Source: Rhynchopus sp. YZ270_cl-10 (Eukaryota > Euglenozoa > Diplonemea > Diplonemida > Diplonemidae). From it: DNA of 64,000 nt. Positions 1 through 10,259 of this stretch are shown here, one piece after another (positions within the stretch are counted from its first letter, which is position 1; each line of letters begins with the position of its first letter). The DNA lies in contig OZ037851.1 in the NCBI GenBank assembly GCA_964035575.1, forward strand, positions 248,001-312,000. Direction: 5' to 3'. Made by a program: the position numbers and the translations under genes. The notes beneath the pieces are model-generated. The model searched no databases. It saw nothing but the letters and a program-made list of their open reading frames with translations, and had not been told where the DNA came from.

Positions 1-450
1 CTCTGCTGTCGGCACTGCTGTCGGCATTGCAGTGGTACCCAGCGGTGGAAAGGTATATGGTGCAGGGGTAGGTGGTGACTCAGTTAGAGGTGCTGCTGTC
101 GGCACTGCTGTCGGCCCTTCTGAAAATGGTGCAGGCTCTGCTGTCGGCACTGCTGTCGGCATTGCAGTGGTACCCAGCGGTGGAAAGGTATATGGTGCAG
201 GGGTAGGTGGTGACTCAGTTGGAGGTGCTGCTGTCGGATCTGCTGTCGGCACTGCTGTCGGCATTGCAGTGGTACCCGGCGGTGGAAAGGTATATGGTGC
301 AGGGGTAGGTGGTGACTCAGTTGGTGGTGCTGCTGTCGGCCCTTCTGAAAATGGTGCAGGCTCTGCTGTCGGCACTGCTGTCGGCACTGCTGTCGGCACT
401 GCTGTCGGCACTGCTGTCGGCACTGTTGTCGGCACTGCTGTCTGCACTGC
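1..450. repeat. Tandem repeats encoding the third Pro/Thr linker of receptor A
   Basis: A unit of roughly 120-140 bp occurs about three times. It contains the GCTGTCGGCACTGCTGTCGG core and the segment TGGAAAGGTATATGGTGCAG. The repeats keep the reading frame and encode PTAVPTA and PPTESPPTPAPYTFPP blocks. Such a tract is prone to length change by unequal exchange. Confidence 0.85.
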
Positions 451-3400
451 TGTAAGAGGTGACAGTGACCACTCTTCTATTGGCGTAGGCTCTGCCGTCG
501 GCATCTGTGTCGGCATTGCAGTGGTACCCGGCGAATGCGTCGGGGGTTCAGACAGCCACACATAGACCGGACCTGAGGGAAGGCCCATAAGAAAGTGTGC
601 ACTCTGCTTTGGGAAGACAATCGAATCCACATTCCCGTACTTCAAATCGAGGTCGAAGTGTCTGTCCTCCTCACCCGTGAGGCGCAAAAGATAGTACAAT
701 GTGTTCTCCTTCGACACCCCCAAGATATACGAAAGGCTGCTTGAAAAATGCAGAACAGTTGGCTCCCAGGCCAAATTGATATGCAATAGAGGCGCCCCTC
801 CTTGTGCCAAGTTGTATGTGAAGAGTGACCGTTCTGCGTCAATAAAGTCAACAAACAAACCATCAGGAGAGACAGCACCAATCCCGGCACGGTACAAATA
901 CTTTGTAGAGAACGAAGGGACCGGCCATACACTAAGGTAGAAACCGCATCGCATGAGTAAGAAGTTGCCGTCCTGAGAGTATTCCAACTGGTTGTTGTCT
1001 GCTCCGCACCCGACCGGGTAGCGCACAAGCTGTGTGTAGTTCGAGGCACTGCGGAGGTAAATATCGCCATCTGAAACAGCAAACGTCGCCCCATCGGGCG
1101 CATACGACACTGCTGTTGCTTTGTCCACCGACTTCTCGGACCACACAACGGTTTCGTGCTGCACATCCCAGAAACGTATAACGAGGTCTTCCGAAGTGCT
1201 CACAACAGTCTCTCCATCAGGGGACATCGACACACTGTAGATCTGTGAATACACGTTGAGGGTATGCAACAACACACCGACACGGTTAAATATAAACAAG
1301 TTGCCAGTTTCCTTATTGACCCCCGTGCACACAAAGGTTGAGCCGTCACTGCTCGTCGCCATCGGGCTACCGCAAATACTGATTTGCACTTGACATTCAG
1401 CGTAGCTCATGTTGCACGGACCTGCCTGGTAAGTAACTGGTGGCGACGGGGGAGGGATTGGTACGGGTGTTGGCAGATACTGTGGAGCAGGTGTTGGCAC
1501 GCTTGTCGGGTCCACAAGGCCCCACACATACACCGGCCCACCTTCCAAAGCAACGAGGTACTGAGAACCCTGCTGGGGGAACTCAATAGTTTTAATGTCG
1601 CCGACCGCATCTAAGCTGTACGTGTACAATAGCTCTCCTGTTAGTGTGTGCGTAATGGTCAACTTCTGGGCTTCTTGTGTGGTGCCCGTCAACAAGTATC
1701 TTGTGTTCCCCGAGAAAGCGACAGTGCTTATTGCATCTTCCACCACGAGGGTGTATTTTATCTCGTTGTGCAACTCCAAGTTCTGCAGTGACAGTTCGGA
1801 TGACGTGCTGTGTGCAGTTGCCGCATACACGCCGTTAGAGCTGATGGCGCAGGGTGAGGACAGCTTCAGGGACGAGGGCTGGGCGAACGGATTGCTGGTA
1901 TTATATACGTCGCAGCCAGACGTGCTTTGTACGATGAACCACCTCCCATCGGTGCTGTAGGAGAGTTTGGCCACCTCGTCGCCTGCAGGAACCCCGATAT
2001 CTACAAGATAACCAAAGAGTGTGCTGAATTTATATAGATGGTTGCCGGCAGCCAAAAGCGTTTCCCCATCAGGAGATATCGCAAGCGCATTTACCTGCTT
2101 ACCGATGATCCACAAGGCGTTTCCAGTCGATACACTCCGGTTTGTAATGCGCCCGTCATCTGTAGAAGCCGTAACAAACTGCCCATCCGGGGACATTACG
2201 ACACTGGTAATCCCACTGGAGCCCGCTATCGTACGAAGAAGCTCCCCCCTCCAGTTGTACACTAGTAAATCCCCCGTGTGGAGCGCGACACCTGCGCACA
2301 CAAAGGCAGACCCGTCTAAGCTTGCCGCAGCAGGGCTCCCGCAGTTGTTGACTTGCACCTGACACTCCGGATAACTCATGTTGCACGGGCTGGCTATCGG
2401 GGGTACTGCTGTCATCGGTGCACTTGTAAGTGGTGGAAGGGTTTCTGGTGCCATGGTATCTTGTGGAAGGGTAGGTGGCGGATCGTAAACTGGTGCAGGT
2501 GTGCGTGGTGCATTTGTAGGTGACTCAGTTCGCGGTGCAGGGGTAGGTGGTGCAAACGTTTGTGGTGGATTTGTAGGTGGTGCAAAGGTTCTTGGCGCAG
2601 GGGTAGGTGGTGGATTTGTAAGTGGTGACTCAGTTGGCGGTATAGCGGTAGGTGGTGATCTGGTACGTGGTGCATCCGTCTGCGGTGGAAAGGTATATGG
2701 TGCAGGGGTAGGTGGTGAAGGGGTGAGTGGTGCATCCGTAAGCGGTGCAGGGGTAGGTGCTCCCGCAGTTGGTGGTGCAGGGGTTGGTGGTGCAAGGGTG
2801 GGGGTGCCTACCCGCCACACGTAAACAGGCCCCGTATCCAGACCGATGAAGTACTGCTGCCCTTGTGGTGGAGCCACAATCGAATTCAGCACACCAGCCG
2901 CATCAATAGGATACTGCGCCACCTTGTCTAAAGTTTGTGGGTACGCCACGTAGAGCTCTGGCCCCACCGACCCTCCCAACACATAGCTTCCGTAGCTCGA
3001 AAAGGTGAGTGCCGTTGGTTCGCGTTGATACAGCTTGGTGTCGCGTGTTTGCAGTTCTGAGTTGTGGAGCAGGAACGAGGACAGGGTGGACTGGTTTGCA
3101 CACACCAGGTCCAAACCGCTCATGGCACTTACTGAGCACGGGGCGGACACTATGTCCAGGAAGACTGTCACCGCGTAGATGGTGGTACGTGTTGGGAACT
3201 GGACGACGAGGTAGTTGCTTGGGGAGTAGTACAACCCTGTGGGGGTGCTGTCGAGGGTTGGACCGGTTCTGCTGACACTGCCGGATGTGGTGTATATTGT
3301 GACCTTGCTGCCGTCGGTGGTGTCTGAGATGGCTATGCTCGCTCCGTCTGGCGAGTACGCGGCGTAGGTGTGCGCACCACTGGACCGCAGCTTCCATGTT

Positions 3401-3723
3401 GCAGTGGCCGTTGAGACGTTCCAGTGCTGGATGAGCCCGTCGTCCGCACAGCTCACAATGCTGCCGCCATCTGGGGACATGGCCACGGAGATCACGGTCC
3501 CCGAGACAGCAAGCTGTGCTATCGCCTCCCCCTGCACAGAGTACACAAGCAAGTTTCCCCTCTTACTGCCCTGCCCCGTGCACACAAAGGAACTGCCGTC
3601 CTGGTCAGCACTAATCGGACTCCGACACACATCTACCTGCACCAAGCAGTCGGGGTAACTCATATTGCACGCTGCCGCTGCACATTGCATTACGCATGCT
3701 GAAAACAATACAGCACGAAGCAT
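1..3723 (-). CDS. Receptor A: secreted or membrane WD40-like protein, three modules with Pro/Thr linkers, truncated by window edge
   Basis: Reading the minus strand from the ATG at 3723, the frame stays open for 1241 codons to base 1, with no stop. The first ~19 residues (MLRAVLFSACVMQCAAAA) look like a signal peptide. Three homologous modules follow, each opening with a Cys motif of the form CNMSYxEC(x)VQ near residues 20, 448 and 770. Each carries repeated SPDG-type WD40 blade signatures (VAMSPDG, VSMSPDGETVVS, IRFWDVQ). Linkers at about 303-441, 736-765 and 1058-1241 are Pro/Thr/Ala-rich (PTPAPPT, PTAVPTA). The same plan heads receptors B and C, so a DOMON domain, membrane span and kinases may lie beyond the edge, but that part is not visible. 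The start is the first ATG before the signal peptide. The ligand is unknown. Confidence 0.85.
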   Translation of the reverse strand, partial: MLRAVLFSACVMQCAAAACNMSYPDCLVQVDVCRSPISADQDGSSFVCTGQGSKRGNLLVYSVQGEAIAQLAVSGTVISVAMSPDGGSIVSCADDGLIQHWNVSTATATWKLRSSGAHTYAAYSPDGASIAISDTTDGSKVTIYTTSGSVSRTGPTLDSTPTGLYYSPSNYLVVQFPTRTTIYAVTVFLDIVSAPCSVSAMSGLDLVCANQSTLSSFLLHNSELQTRDTKLYQREPTALTFSSYGSYVLGGSVGPELYVAYPQTLDKVAQYPIDAAGVLNSIVAPPQGQQYFIGLDTGPVYVWRVGTPTLAPPTPAPPTAGAPTPAPLTDAPLTPSPPTPAPYTFPPQTDAPRTRSPPTAIPPTESPLTNPPPTPAPRTFAPPTNPPQTFAPPTPAPRTESPTNAPRTPAPVYDPPPTLPQDTMAPETLPPLTSAPMTAVPPIASPCNMSYPECQVQVNNCGSPAAASLDGSAFVCAGVALHTGDLLVYNWRGELLRTIAGSSGITSVVMSPDGQFVTASTDDGRITNRSVSTGNALWIIGKQVNALAISPDGETLLAAGNHLYKFSTLFGYLVDIGVPAGDEVAKLSYSTDGRWFIVQSTSGCDVYNTSNPFAQPSSLKLSSPCAISSNGVYAATAHSTSSELSLQNLELHNEIKYTLVVEDAISTVAFSGNTRYLLTGTTQEAQKLTITHTLTGELLYTYSLDAVGDIKTIEFPQQGSQYLVALEGGPVYVWGLVDPTSVPTPAPQYLPTPVPIPPPSPPVTYQAGPCNMSYAECQVQISICGSPMATSSDGSTFVCTGVNKETGNLFIFNRVGVLLHTLNVYSQIYSVSMSPDGETVVSTSEDLVIRFWDVQHETVVWSEKSVDKATAVSYAPDGATFAVSDGDIYLRSASNYTQLVRYPVGCGADNNQLEYSQDGNFLLMRCGFYLSVWPVPSFSTKYLYRAGIGAVSPDGLFVDFIDAERSLFTYNLAQGGAPLLHINLAWEPTVLHFSSSLSYILGVSKENTLYYLLRLTGEEDRHFDLDLKYGNVDSIVFPKQSAHFLMGLPSGPVYVWLSEPPTHSPGTTAMPTQMPTAEPTPIEEWSLSPLTAVQTAVPTTVPTAVPTAVPTAVPTAVPTAEPAPFSEGPTAAPPTESPPTPAPYTFPPPGTTAMPTAVPTADPTAAPPTESPPTPAPYTFPPLGTTAMPTAVPTAEPAPFSEGPTAVPTAAPLTESPPTPAPYTFPPLGTTAMPTAVPTAE

Positions 3724-4505
3724 TTTTGTCTGCCATAAATAAATGTGGAAGGTGAGGTAAGAGAGGGGAAAGTGCAAGAAAGACGGTTTTCCTTTTTGAT
3801 TCTAAACTCAAGACAAACCTCACACGATTTTTTTAGGGGAGGGCTCCATCCGTTTCCATTCCTTGGATCCACAGGACCCAAAGAATGGGACGAATTTACC
3901 TTTTTTTCAACCCCCCTTCACTATCCTTTTTGTTGTTCCGACAATCACCCACCAGGTGGGTCTTGCACAACGCAATATTTACCTTTATACCTTTATAGCT
4001 TGTTTTTAGTGGCAGAAACTATGCCTTTCTCTTGACCCATTGCTGTACCAACAGTCAACAGTGGGCCTCACCCTCTCTAAAGGATTTACATGGACGTCCT
4101 TACAGGCGGCACACCGTAACCTAAGATGTGGCGGAGCGAGATCTGGCCTGACTGTTGGTCCCTTCCCTTGCATGCTCTTGAGTGCAAAACACCTATCGCA
4201 GCAGGGGAAAGCCACCAGCCAGCATTCATTTTCCTCGAGCCAGGGTTTTTAGGGACGTTTGCCTCCCTGGAGGACAAGACAGAATAGTCCTGCATACCCT
4301 CTGGCTGAGAGGAAAATACAAAAGGCACACTTCATATCCCTACGAGTGTGGCAAAGCAGAGCTAACCCTGGGTATGACCCCAATAACAAAAGTGAAGTTG
4401 ATAATACAAACGCCTCAAAACAAAAATGAAGGATTGCTATGGAAAAGCACAATATAAAAAGAACGGAGGGCGAAACTGATAACGAATGACACAAAAAAGC
4501 AAAAA

Positions 4506-4539
<34 letters not shown>

Positions 4540-4626
4540 GGAGAGTGGTGTGGCTCGCAATATGCACACGCGCACACAAAAAATGTTGGAAAGATGGGAA
4601 GCTTCTCGTGCTAAGTCGCCTTTTTT
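3724..4626. other. Spacer 5' of receptor A, no gene seen
   Basis: AT-rich, with a ~30-bp poly(A) tract near 4508-4537. A short hairpin lies at 4163-4183 (TTGCA stem with a CTCTTGA-containing loop) and another at 4598-4620. No frame looks coding. Confidence 0.6.
4598..4620 (+). repeat. CTCTCGT-type hairpin, diverged copy
   Basis: Reads GAAGCTTCTCGTGCTAAGTCGCC, matching the family core AAGC-CTCTCGT-GCTTAGTC with small changes. It lies just left of the hAT element end. Confidence 0.5.
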
Positions 4627-4635
4627 CACGGGTTG

Positions 4636-4816
4636 CCTACGATCGTAGTACGATCTCTTACGATCGTAGCTCTTTTTTTGATCGCACTACGATCGTACTA
4701 CGATCAAAGTACGATCGTAGTACGATCGTACTTACGATCGTATTATGATCGTACGATCGTACTACGATCGTAACGATCGTAACGATCGTAGTACGATCGT
4801 AGTACGATCGTACTAT
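4636..4816. repeat. Left subterminal TACGATCGTA array
   Basis: Many copies of the self-complementary decamer TACGATCGTA, separated by 0-5 bases, about 180 bp. It is mirrored by the array at the right end of the same transposon. In other hAT elements subterminal arrays bind transposase; that role here is inferred. Confidence 0.85.
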
Positions 4817-4855
4817 CCTCCTTCTAAGGTGCTCGCTCTCCATACCTAGACCCTC

Positions 4856-5164
4856 GAATTTTTTTTTTTTTTGCCCCTATATAGGGCTAATTTCGACGAT
4901 TTGAGGCCATTAAAAGCAAAATTTGGCACTTTTGAGCATCTGTGGGGGTCTAAAACGTGGTTTTGCGAACCCCAAATTTCGTAAAATCTCGTAGTCGGTG
5001 TCGTTGCCGGTGGCTATTGCCTCCCAGGGAAAGGGACTCTCGAATTTTTTTTTTCGCCCCTATATAGGCCTAATTTCGACGATTTGAGGCCATTAAAAGC
5101 AAAATTTGGCACTTTTGAGCATCTGTGGGGGTCTAAAACGTGGTTTCGCGCACCAAATTTCGTG
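4856..5164. repeat. Two direct repeats of ~125 bp inside the transposon
   Basis: Copies at about 4856-4984 and 5041-5164 share GCCCCTATATAGG, the CTAATTTCGACGATTTGAGG core and the GGGGGTCTAAAACGTGG segment. They lie between the terminal array and the transposase gene. Confidence 0.85.
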
Positions 5165-5430
5165 GTATTTATAAAATAGAAGTGAATTTATTTTTTTGCC
5201 CAAAATGGGGCGTGGTAGGTCATAAAATGGCCCAAAAATTCCAAAGAAAACCTCAGATTGAGCAAATTGTGAAAAAAAAAAATTGGTCGAAGTTTTGGTC
5301 ATTTTCTACTAACAACAAAAGAAACAAGAGGCCAGAGCTGTGCGCCACCCATACACACACACCGACACACACCCACACACACCCTCACCATAAGTGGGGA
5401 AACACCCAATACAACCAAGGTTACCAAAAA

Positions 5431-5755
5431 AGTCCCCCAATCATGGTTTTAGAACCCTGTCAGTAACTCCCAAGTGGAACACTCCGGGTTCGATTGCCCG
5501 CGCAGTGTCAGTGGTTTGCACTATCAACTTCACTTCGAGTATTGAAACAAATAAAAAAGCACAAATAAAAGACCGCCCTTCTGCAGCCCAGTAGAAGTGA
5601 CACCTCAAAAAAAAAACAAAAAAAAGGCAAAAAAAAAGTCCCCCAATCATGGTTTTAGAACCCTGTCAGTAACTCCCAAGTGGAACACTCCGGGGTTCGA
5701 TTACCCGCGCAGTGTCAGTGCCTGCGTCCCGTTTGCACTATCAACTTCACTTCAC
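5431..5755. repeat. Two direct repeats of ~110 bp upstream of the transposase
   Basis: Copies at about 5431-5540 and 5636-5755 share AATCATGGTTTTAGAACCCT and a segment ending GGTTCGATTxCCCGCGCAGT. The GGTTCGATT piece resembles a Pol III B box, but no tRNA fold was found around it. The second copy runs into the 5' region of the transposase gene, so it may be leader or promoter sequence. Confidence 0.8.
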
Positions 5756-5797
5756 TTCACCATTCGACCACATCACCACCATCACAGAGCTCCAACC

Positions 5798-8515
5798 ATG
5801 TTTCGTGTAAATGTCACGTTCATCCTCTTTTTTTTGTTTTGTTTCTGCTGGTCCACTGCCGATGCAGCTGGTGGTAGCGCAAAGAGCAAGACCAAGAGGG
5901 AGAGGGAGGGGGAGGGGGGTGGGGATAACCCCCGCCAGCAGAAGAAGCCCCGGGTCGACGCCGCCCCCGAGCCGATGGACGACGACGACGACGACGACGA
6001 CACCCCCATCCCGTTCGCCAACCTCCCCACCGACATCCAGAGGGCGAAACGCGGCGCGATGATCCGTCGCATCCGCGACAGCGCGAACGGGAAGGCGGGG
6101 CTGGTTGACCTCGCGGTCAAGGAGGGTGCCTTCCCCGACCGCCCGTCAGCGGAGAAGACGTCTGGTGGAAAGACGCGGACGATGGAGCAGATCGCCGACG
6201 CAATTTGCGACCATCGGTTATTGACTGCGCCACCCAAACTGTCACAACCCCTGTCAACCTCACCGCCTGCGACACAGTCCACCTCCGACACCAGCGCCGC
6301 CCTCACCAGAGAAGCTGATTCTGCGAAGCCCAAGAAGAAGGTTGCCACGGATCCCCTGAACGAGCGCTTTCGTTCCTACCCTGGGGTTAGCATCATGCAG
6401 AAAGGTGAAGCACGGCGCAGGGGCTACACCATGGCGTCCGCTTGTGGCTCGTACGCGGACGACCAGGAGGTGCCAGTGTGTGTGCCGTGCAAGAGGGCCT
6501 TCGCACGCGACGTGACCAATCACGACCTCAACAACACCCACATGGGCTCGCGATCGCACATCAGGAAGTCCACACCCTCATCTGCAACCGGAGGCACCGC
6601 ACCACCCACCAACAACAACAACGACTCTATCGAGATCGACACCCACGAGAGAGTCGCAGAGCTTTGTGGCATGCTTGGCATCTCCTTCTTGGCGGCAACG
6701 AAGCTTCTCTTTGCACTGAAGGGGCAGACAATACCTCATGACGGTATTAATGTGCAAACCCAGTGGACAAAGCACGGCCAGAGCGTGTACAAGCGCCAAC
6801 TTGCCCACATCGCCACGAAGCTGAAGGACAAGCCTTTCGTCCTTGTGCATGACGGGGTCTCAACGGACCATGGTGACACGTCTGTGATTTTTATTGCACA
6901 GACGCGCGACTACTCCGTGTGCCTGCCTGTGCAGTACTCTAGCGTGCCCTTCACCGCCGACACCATCAAGGAGGCCCTCAACGCATCCCTCGCAGAGTGT
7001 GAACTGTCCCTGAGTCAAGTGTGCTTGATCCGGAGCGACAGGGGGGGAAGTACGGGTGCAGCGTCTAGACAGCTCTCTGGGGAACTCGGCGTGCCCTTCG
7101 TCAGTTGTTTAGCTCATCTCCTAAACAACGCCTGCACCGACCTGAAGAAAGTGCTGAAGGAGAAGGAACACCTGATGCACCACCTCCTCCACCTCAGCAA
7201 CTACGCCTTCTGCGACGCGAAAAAGCAGAAGGCGTGGAAAAGGGTTCAGTCCGAGTTATGCGATAAATCTTCTCTGACAAAGATTTCGCAACTCCTCGAG
7301 AGGCTGAAGAAGTTGGAGCATACGTCGACCGCCAGGGAGAAAACGCAGATGCTTGAGAAGTGCCGCAGCATGTGCTTGGAGGCTGTCGTCGAGGCGCAGC
7401 GCGAGTCGATTGCGAACGCTGACACCTTTGAGGGATTGGTAGAATCCTTGTCACGCGTATACGCAGACTCGAAGGAGAATGTTGAAGCGACAGCTCCAGT
7501 GTGCCGTGCCCCAAGGATCTACGACACCCGCTTCGTCACCACCCTCACTGCGGCGGAGCATTTGGAGTCACGGGTCAAGGCTTTGTACTTGTTCATTGCT
7601 CGACAGTGCAAGAAGCCCAGCGCCTCCGCTTCCACCAAAACCCTCGCAAAGTTGCTGCAGTCGGAAGGGTTTCCCAAGGTCCAGAGCACCCTCACCGAGT
7701 ACGTCGAGGCGACAGCGACCATGAGGGACGCATTGCGGAAGTACTCGGATGCGATGGTCCCGAAGGACGGCGGCGCTGGCACTCTGTGGGCTGAGGTGCA
7801 GTCTTTGTGCGATAGCCTGGAAGAGGCGAAAAAGCCGGGGGTGGGTGGGGAATTTTTTTGTCTAGTTAGTGAAACCTTATTCAACGGTTTTTCAACACGT
7901 TGGTCTAAGCAACTAGAGCCAGGGTATTTTTTTTATCAAGCCCTTCGCCAACTCACCCCGGCTGGTTTTCAGACAATGTTTACGTGCGACTCTCTTATTT
8001 CGCACGAAGACGTGCGTACTGCACTGTCATTGGGCCCTGAGGTTACTCGTGCATTTTTTGAAAAATACGAGGAACAGGCACGGGTCTGGCACGGGAGTGC
8101 CACGGCATTCTGGTCTTCCTTCCCAGATTGTGTAGAGGATGAGGAGACCAAAAAATTGTTCCGTTTGGTATCTGAGAGGGTATTACTTTTTCTGAGTGTC
8201 CCAGCGAGCTGCACCAGCCCAGACAGTGCCAGTTCTGTGCTGAAGACAGCAATTCCGAGCAACAGAGGTGGCCTTTCTTCTGAAAGCCAGCGTCGTATGT
8301 CTCTCTTGGCTCTTAACCAAGACGTGGACGGAATCTACCCCCCAGAATGTAGGTTCCGGCACGGCTTTCCTACAATTGTAGATCGCGAAAGCGCCGAGGA
8401 TGACTGCGACGCCAAAGAAGACTTTGTTTCTGAGGCGGCGGACGTGCACACCCTCACGGACGCCCTCAAGGTTTTTGACTCTCTTTTGAATGTTTCCCCC
8501 CTCGAGAGTGCTTAA
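5798..8515 (+). CDS. hAT transposase, 905 aa from the chosen ATG
   Basis: The product should cut and paste the surrounding element. Visible parts: an acidic and basic N-terminal region, a Cys2-His-type finger near residues 227-255 (CVPCKRAF followed by His residues, BED-like), and an RNase H-like core with candidate acidic residues in VHDGVSTD (~350) and RSDRGGS (~413). The diagnostic hAT motif SCLAHLLNNAC is near 437. The C-terminus (VPASCTSPDSASSVL, then RRMSLLALNQD) matches the hAT dimerisation region. The frame is open upstream to an ATG at 5597, but that stretch lies in a duplicated repeat, so the ATG at 5798 is preferred. The first ~23 residues are hydrophobic and resemble a signal peptide, which is odd for a nuclear enzyme; the true start could lie further in. 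No break is seen. Confidence 0.85.
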   Translation: MFRVNVTFILFFLFCFCWSTADAAGGSAKSKTKREREGEGGGDNPRQQKKPRVDAAPEPMDDDDDDDDTPIPFANLPTDIQRAKRGAMIRRIRDSANGKAGLVDLAVKEGAFPDRPSAEKTSGGKTRTMEQIADAICDHRLLTAPPKLSQPLSTSPPATQSTSDTSAALTREADSAKPKKKVATDPLNERFRSYPGVSIMQKGEARRRGYTMASACGSYADDQEVPVCVPCKRAFARDVTNHDLNNTHMGSRSHIRKSTPSSATGGTAPPTNNNNDSIEIDTHERVAELCGMLGISFLAATKLLFALKGQTIPHDGINVQTQWTKHGQSVYKRQLAHIATKLKDKPFVLVHDGVSTDHGDTSVIFIAQTRDYSVCLPVQYSSVPFTADTIKEALNASLAECELSLSQVCLIRSDRGGSTGAASRQLSGELGVPFVSCLAHLLNNACTDLKKVLKEKEHLMHHLLHLSNYAFCDAKKQKAWKRVQSELCDKSSLTKISQLLERLKKLEHTSTAREKTQMLEKCRSMCLEAVVEAQRESIANADTFEGLVESLSRVYADSKENVEATAPVCRAPRIYDTRFVTTLTAAEHLESRVKALYLFIARQCKKPSASASTKTLAKLLQSEGFPKVQSTLTEYVEATATMRDALRKYSDAMVPKDGGAGTLWAEVQSLCDSLEEAKKPGVGGEFFCLVSETLFNGFSTRWSKQLEPGYFFYQALRQLTPAGFQTMFTCDSLISHEDVRTALSLGPEVTRAFFEKYEEQARVWHGSATAFWSSFPDCVEDEETKKLFRLVSERVLLFLSVPASCTSPDSASSVLKTAIPSNRGGLSSESQRRMSLLALNQDVDGIYPPECRFRHGFPTIVDRESAEDDCDAKEDFVSEAADVHTLTDALKVFDSLLNVSPLESA

Positions 8516-8576
8516 AAATGCTATCGTTGACTAAAGAAAGGCAATGCATATTCACAAAGAGAGACAGTATTTAATT

Positions 8577-8622
8577 TCGATTACACGATTACACGATTAC
8601 ACGATTACACGATTACACGTTT
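8577..8622. repeat. Short GATTACAC octamer array
   Basis: Five or six copies of GATTACAC lie just 3' of the transposase stop codon, inside the hAT element. Confidence 0.8.
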
Positions 8623-9924
8623 AATGATTCCACGATTCCACTCTTCCACTATTTTTGTATACAAAAAAGAAACCCGGCCCCTTTCTATTTTTGTTATGTT
8701 TTTCATTCTTTTTCATCCGTACCTTTTGACATTGCGGACTTATCCTTCCAGCATTTTTTGCCATGCCTTCTGCTTACCTCGACAATTACGCACCTCCCGA
8801 CACCCAGCTCCGCTGAAAACGATTCCCACAGGGGCCACACCTCCACAAACACCCCCTCTCCCTGCACCCCCACCCTCACCCTCACAGGATGCAATTATAA
8901 AATAAAAAGACACGATGAAGAACCCGCCACCCCGCCACTCTGTGCCGCAGGTTCCTTCTTCACCTGGGGTGGGACACTCTTAGTCAGTCACTGCTATAGC
9001 CATTAACCCAGGGAGCATAGCTAGTGCAAGAAATTCGACTTCGGGATCCGGAAAGTCTGTCCTCTGCTTGCAGAGGACTAGACACAAGAAAATATTGCGT
9101 TCCCCCAGAATACTAATTTTTGTCACAGTAATTTTTGCCCAGGGCATGCTCTTGAAGCATGGCGGCTTGGTGTGAGAAGGGGCAGTGTATTGTTTTGTTC
9201 TAGATTTCAACGGTTGTTAGAACGAGTCAAGTGGATGCTTATCTAAACACTGACTTTAGTACAGACCCGAGAGATCACACATGACTTTGAGGAAAGAACA
9301 AAGCAATGCATCTGTACCCGCACGCCAGGTTGTAGTTACTTCAGAATTTTCTTGAGTTTGCATGAACGAGGAGGGGGTGATTCATTCTTCGGGAACGCTT
9401 AGTATACCATGGAATGATCATCTCAAAAAAACAGTGGGGGCTGAATTCATATCCCTTAGAATTGCGAATTCAGCCTTTGCAGAAGGTACGTCTTACTTGT
9501 ACTTGTACTTGTATGCCGTGTCACCCTTCTCAACCTTACCGGTTCACAGCTCGCAAGAGCAATGTAACCCTTCTCGCTATTGCAAACTTAAGAATTTTCT
9601 GCTGTAACTTACCAAAATCGATTTTCTTTCACCCCAAACACCCGCAACACCCCACCTGCTACTTCGGTAGCCTGTGTTGTTGGGAGTTGGTTCTCATGTT
9701 GATCCCCAGTGACTGTCTAGCACTGCTTCTTCTGAGCCCAACGTTGTTTGGCCTGTCGACGTAATAAATACGAAGACAGGGCGGCGGTGCCAACAATTTT
9801 CCAATGATGTAACGTTTTATCTGATTGATTATCGTTTGATATACCTTGTGTGTGCTTCATGCACACCATGCAAGGAATATCGAACGGTATTTCAAGCGAT
9901 ATTCGTTATTTCGTTTGGCAAACG
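8623..9924. other. 3' part of the hAT element, no second gene seen
   Basis: About 1.3 kb without a credible coding frame. It holds a small hairpin near 9135-9160 (GCATG stem around CTCTTGA) and, at 9632-9765, a segment shared with the miniature element in the HECT gene intron. Confidence 0.5.
9632..9765 (+). repeat. Dispersed repeat shared with 29455-29600
   Basis: Shared blocks in the same order include CACCCCAAACACCCGCAACA, GGGAGTTGGTTCTCATGTT and a stretch of the form CCAACGxTGTTTGGCCTG. One copy lies in the hAT element, the other inside the intronic miniature element. Confidence 0.75.
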
Positions 9925-10091
9925 TACTACGATCGTACTACGATCGTAATGATCGTACTACGATCGTACTACGATCGTACTACGATCGTTTACGATCGTA
10001 GTACGATCGTAGTTGATCGTAGTACGATATTTTACGATCGTTACGATCGTTTTTTGGTACGATCGTAAACGATCGTACTACGATCGTAGGC
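9925..10091. repeat. Right subterminal TACGATCGTA array
   Basis: About 165 bp of TACGATCGTA decamers and near-copies ending in CTACGATCGTAGGCAACCCG, the inverted counterpart of the left end of the hAT transposon. Confidence 0.85.
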
Positions 10092-10259
10092 AACCCGTGT
10101 TTTTTAAAAAAAAAGGAAGCTTTTTCTGCGAAACCGCTGGCACCGAGAGCCATGACCTAATAGTTTTGTGCAGAAACACTGTAAAAAAAAAAAAAAAACA
10201 CAGTCCTAAAACAGGGATGTTGCTAAACCGCGTAGTGGAATTCCAAAATCCTTGAGAGG

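Larger units (their letters stand above)
4627..10099 (+). mobile_element. hAT-superfamily DNA transposon, 5.5 kb
   Basis: The left end CACGGGTTGCCTACGATCGT (from 4627) is repeated inverted at the right end (through 10099). Both ends lead inward into arrays of the palindrome TACGATCGTA. A single long plus-strand gene inside (5798-8515) has hAT transposase signatures. T-tracts flank both ends (TTTTTT), so a target duplication cannot be defined. Subterminal direct repeats lie at 4856-5164 and 5431-5755. The matching ends and uninterrupted transposase frame suggest a fairly young copy. Confidence 0.85.

Noticed and set aside
32-565. Plus-strand Gly/Val/Ala-rich frame at the left edge
   Set aside because: It is the antisense of the Pro/Thr linker of receptor A; the minus frame is open for the entire 3.7 kb and has a signal peptide and WD40-like modules.
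5431-5755. tRNA gene or tRNA-derived SINE
   Set aside because: GGTTCGATT looks like a B box, but no A box, acceptor stem or anticodon arm could be found around either copy.
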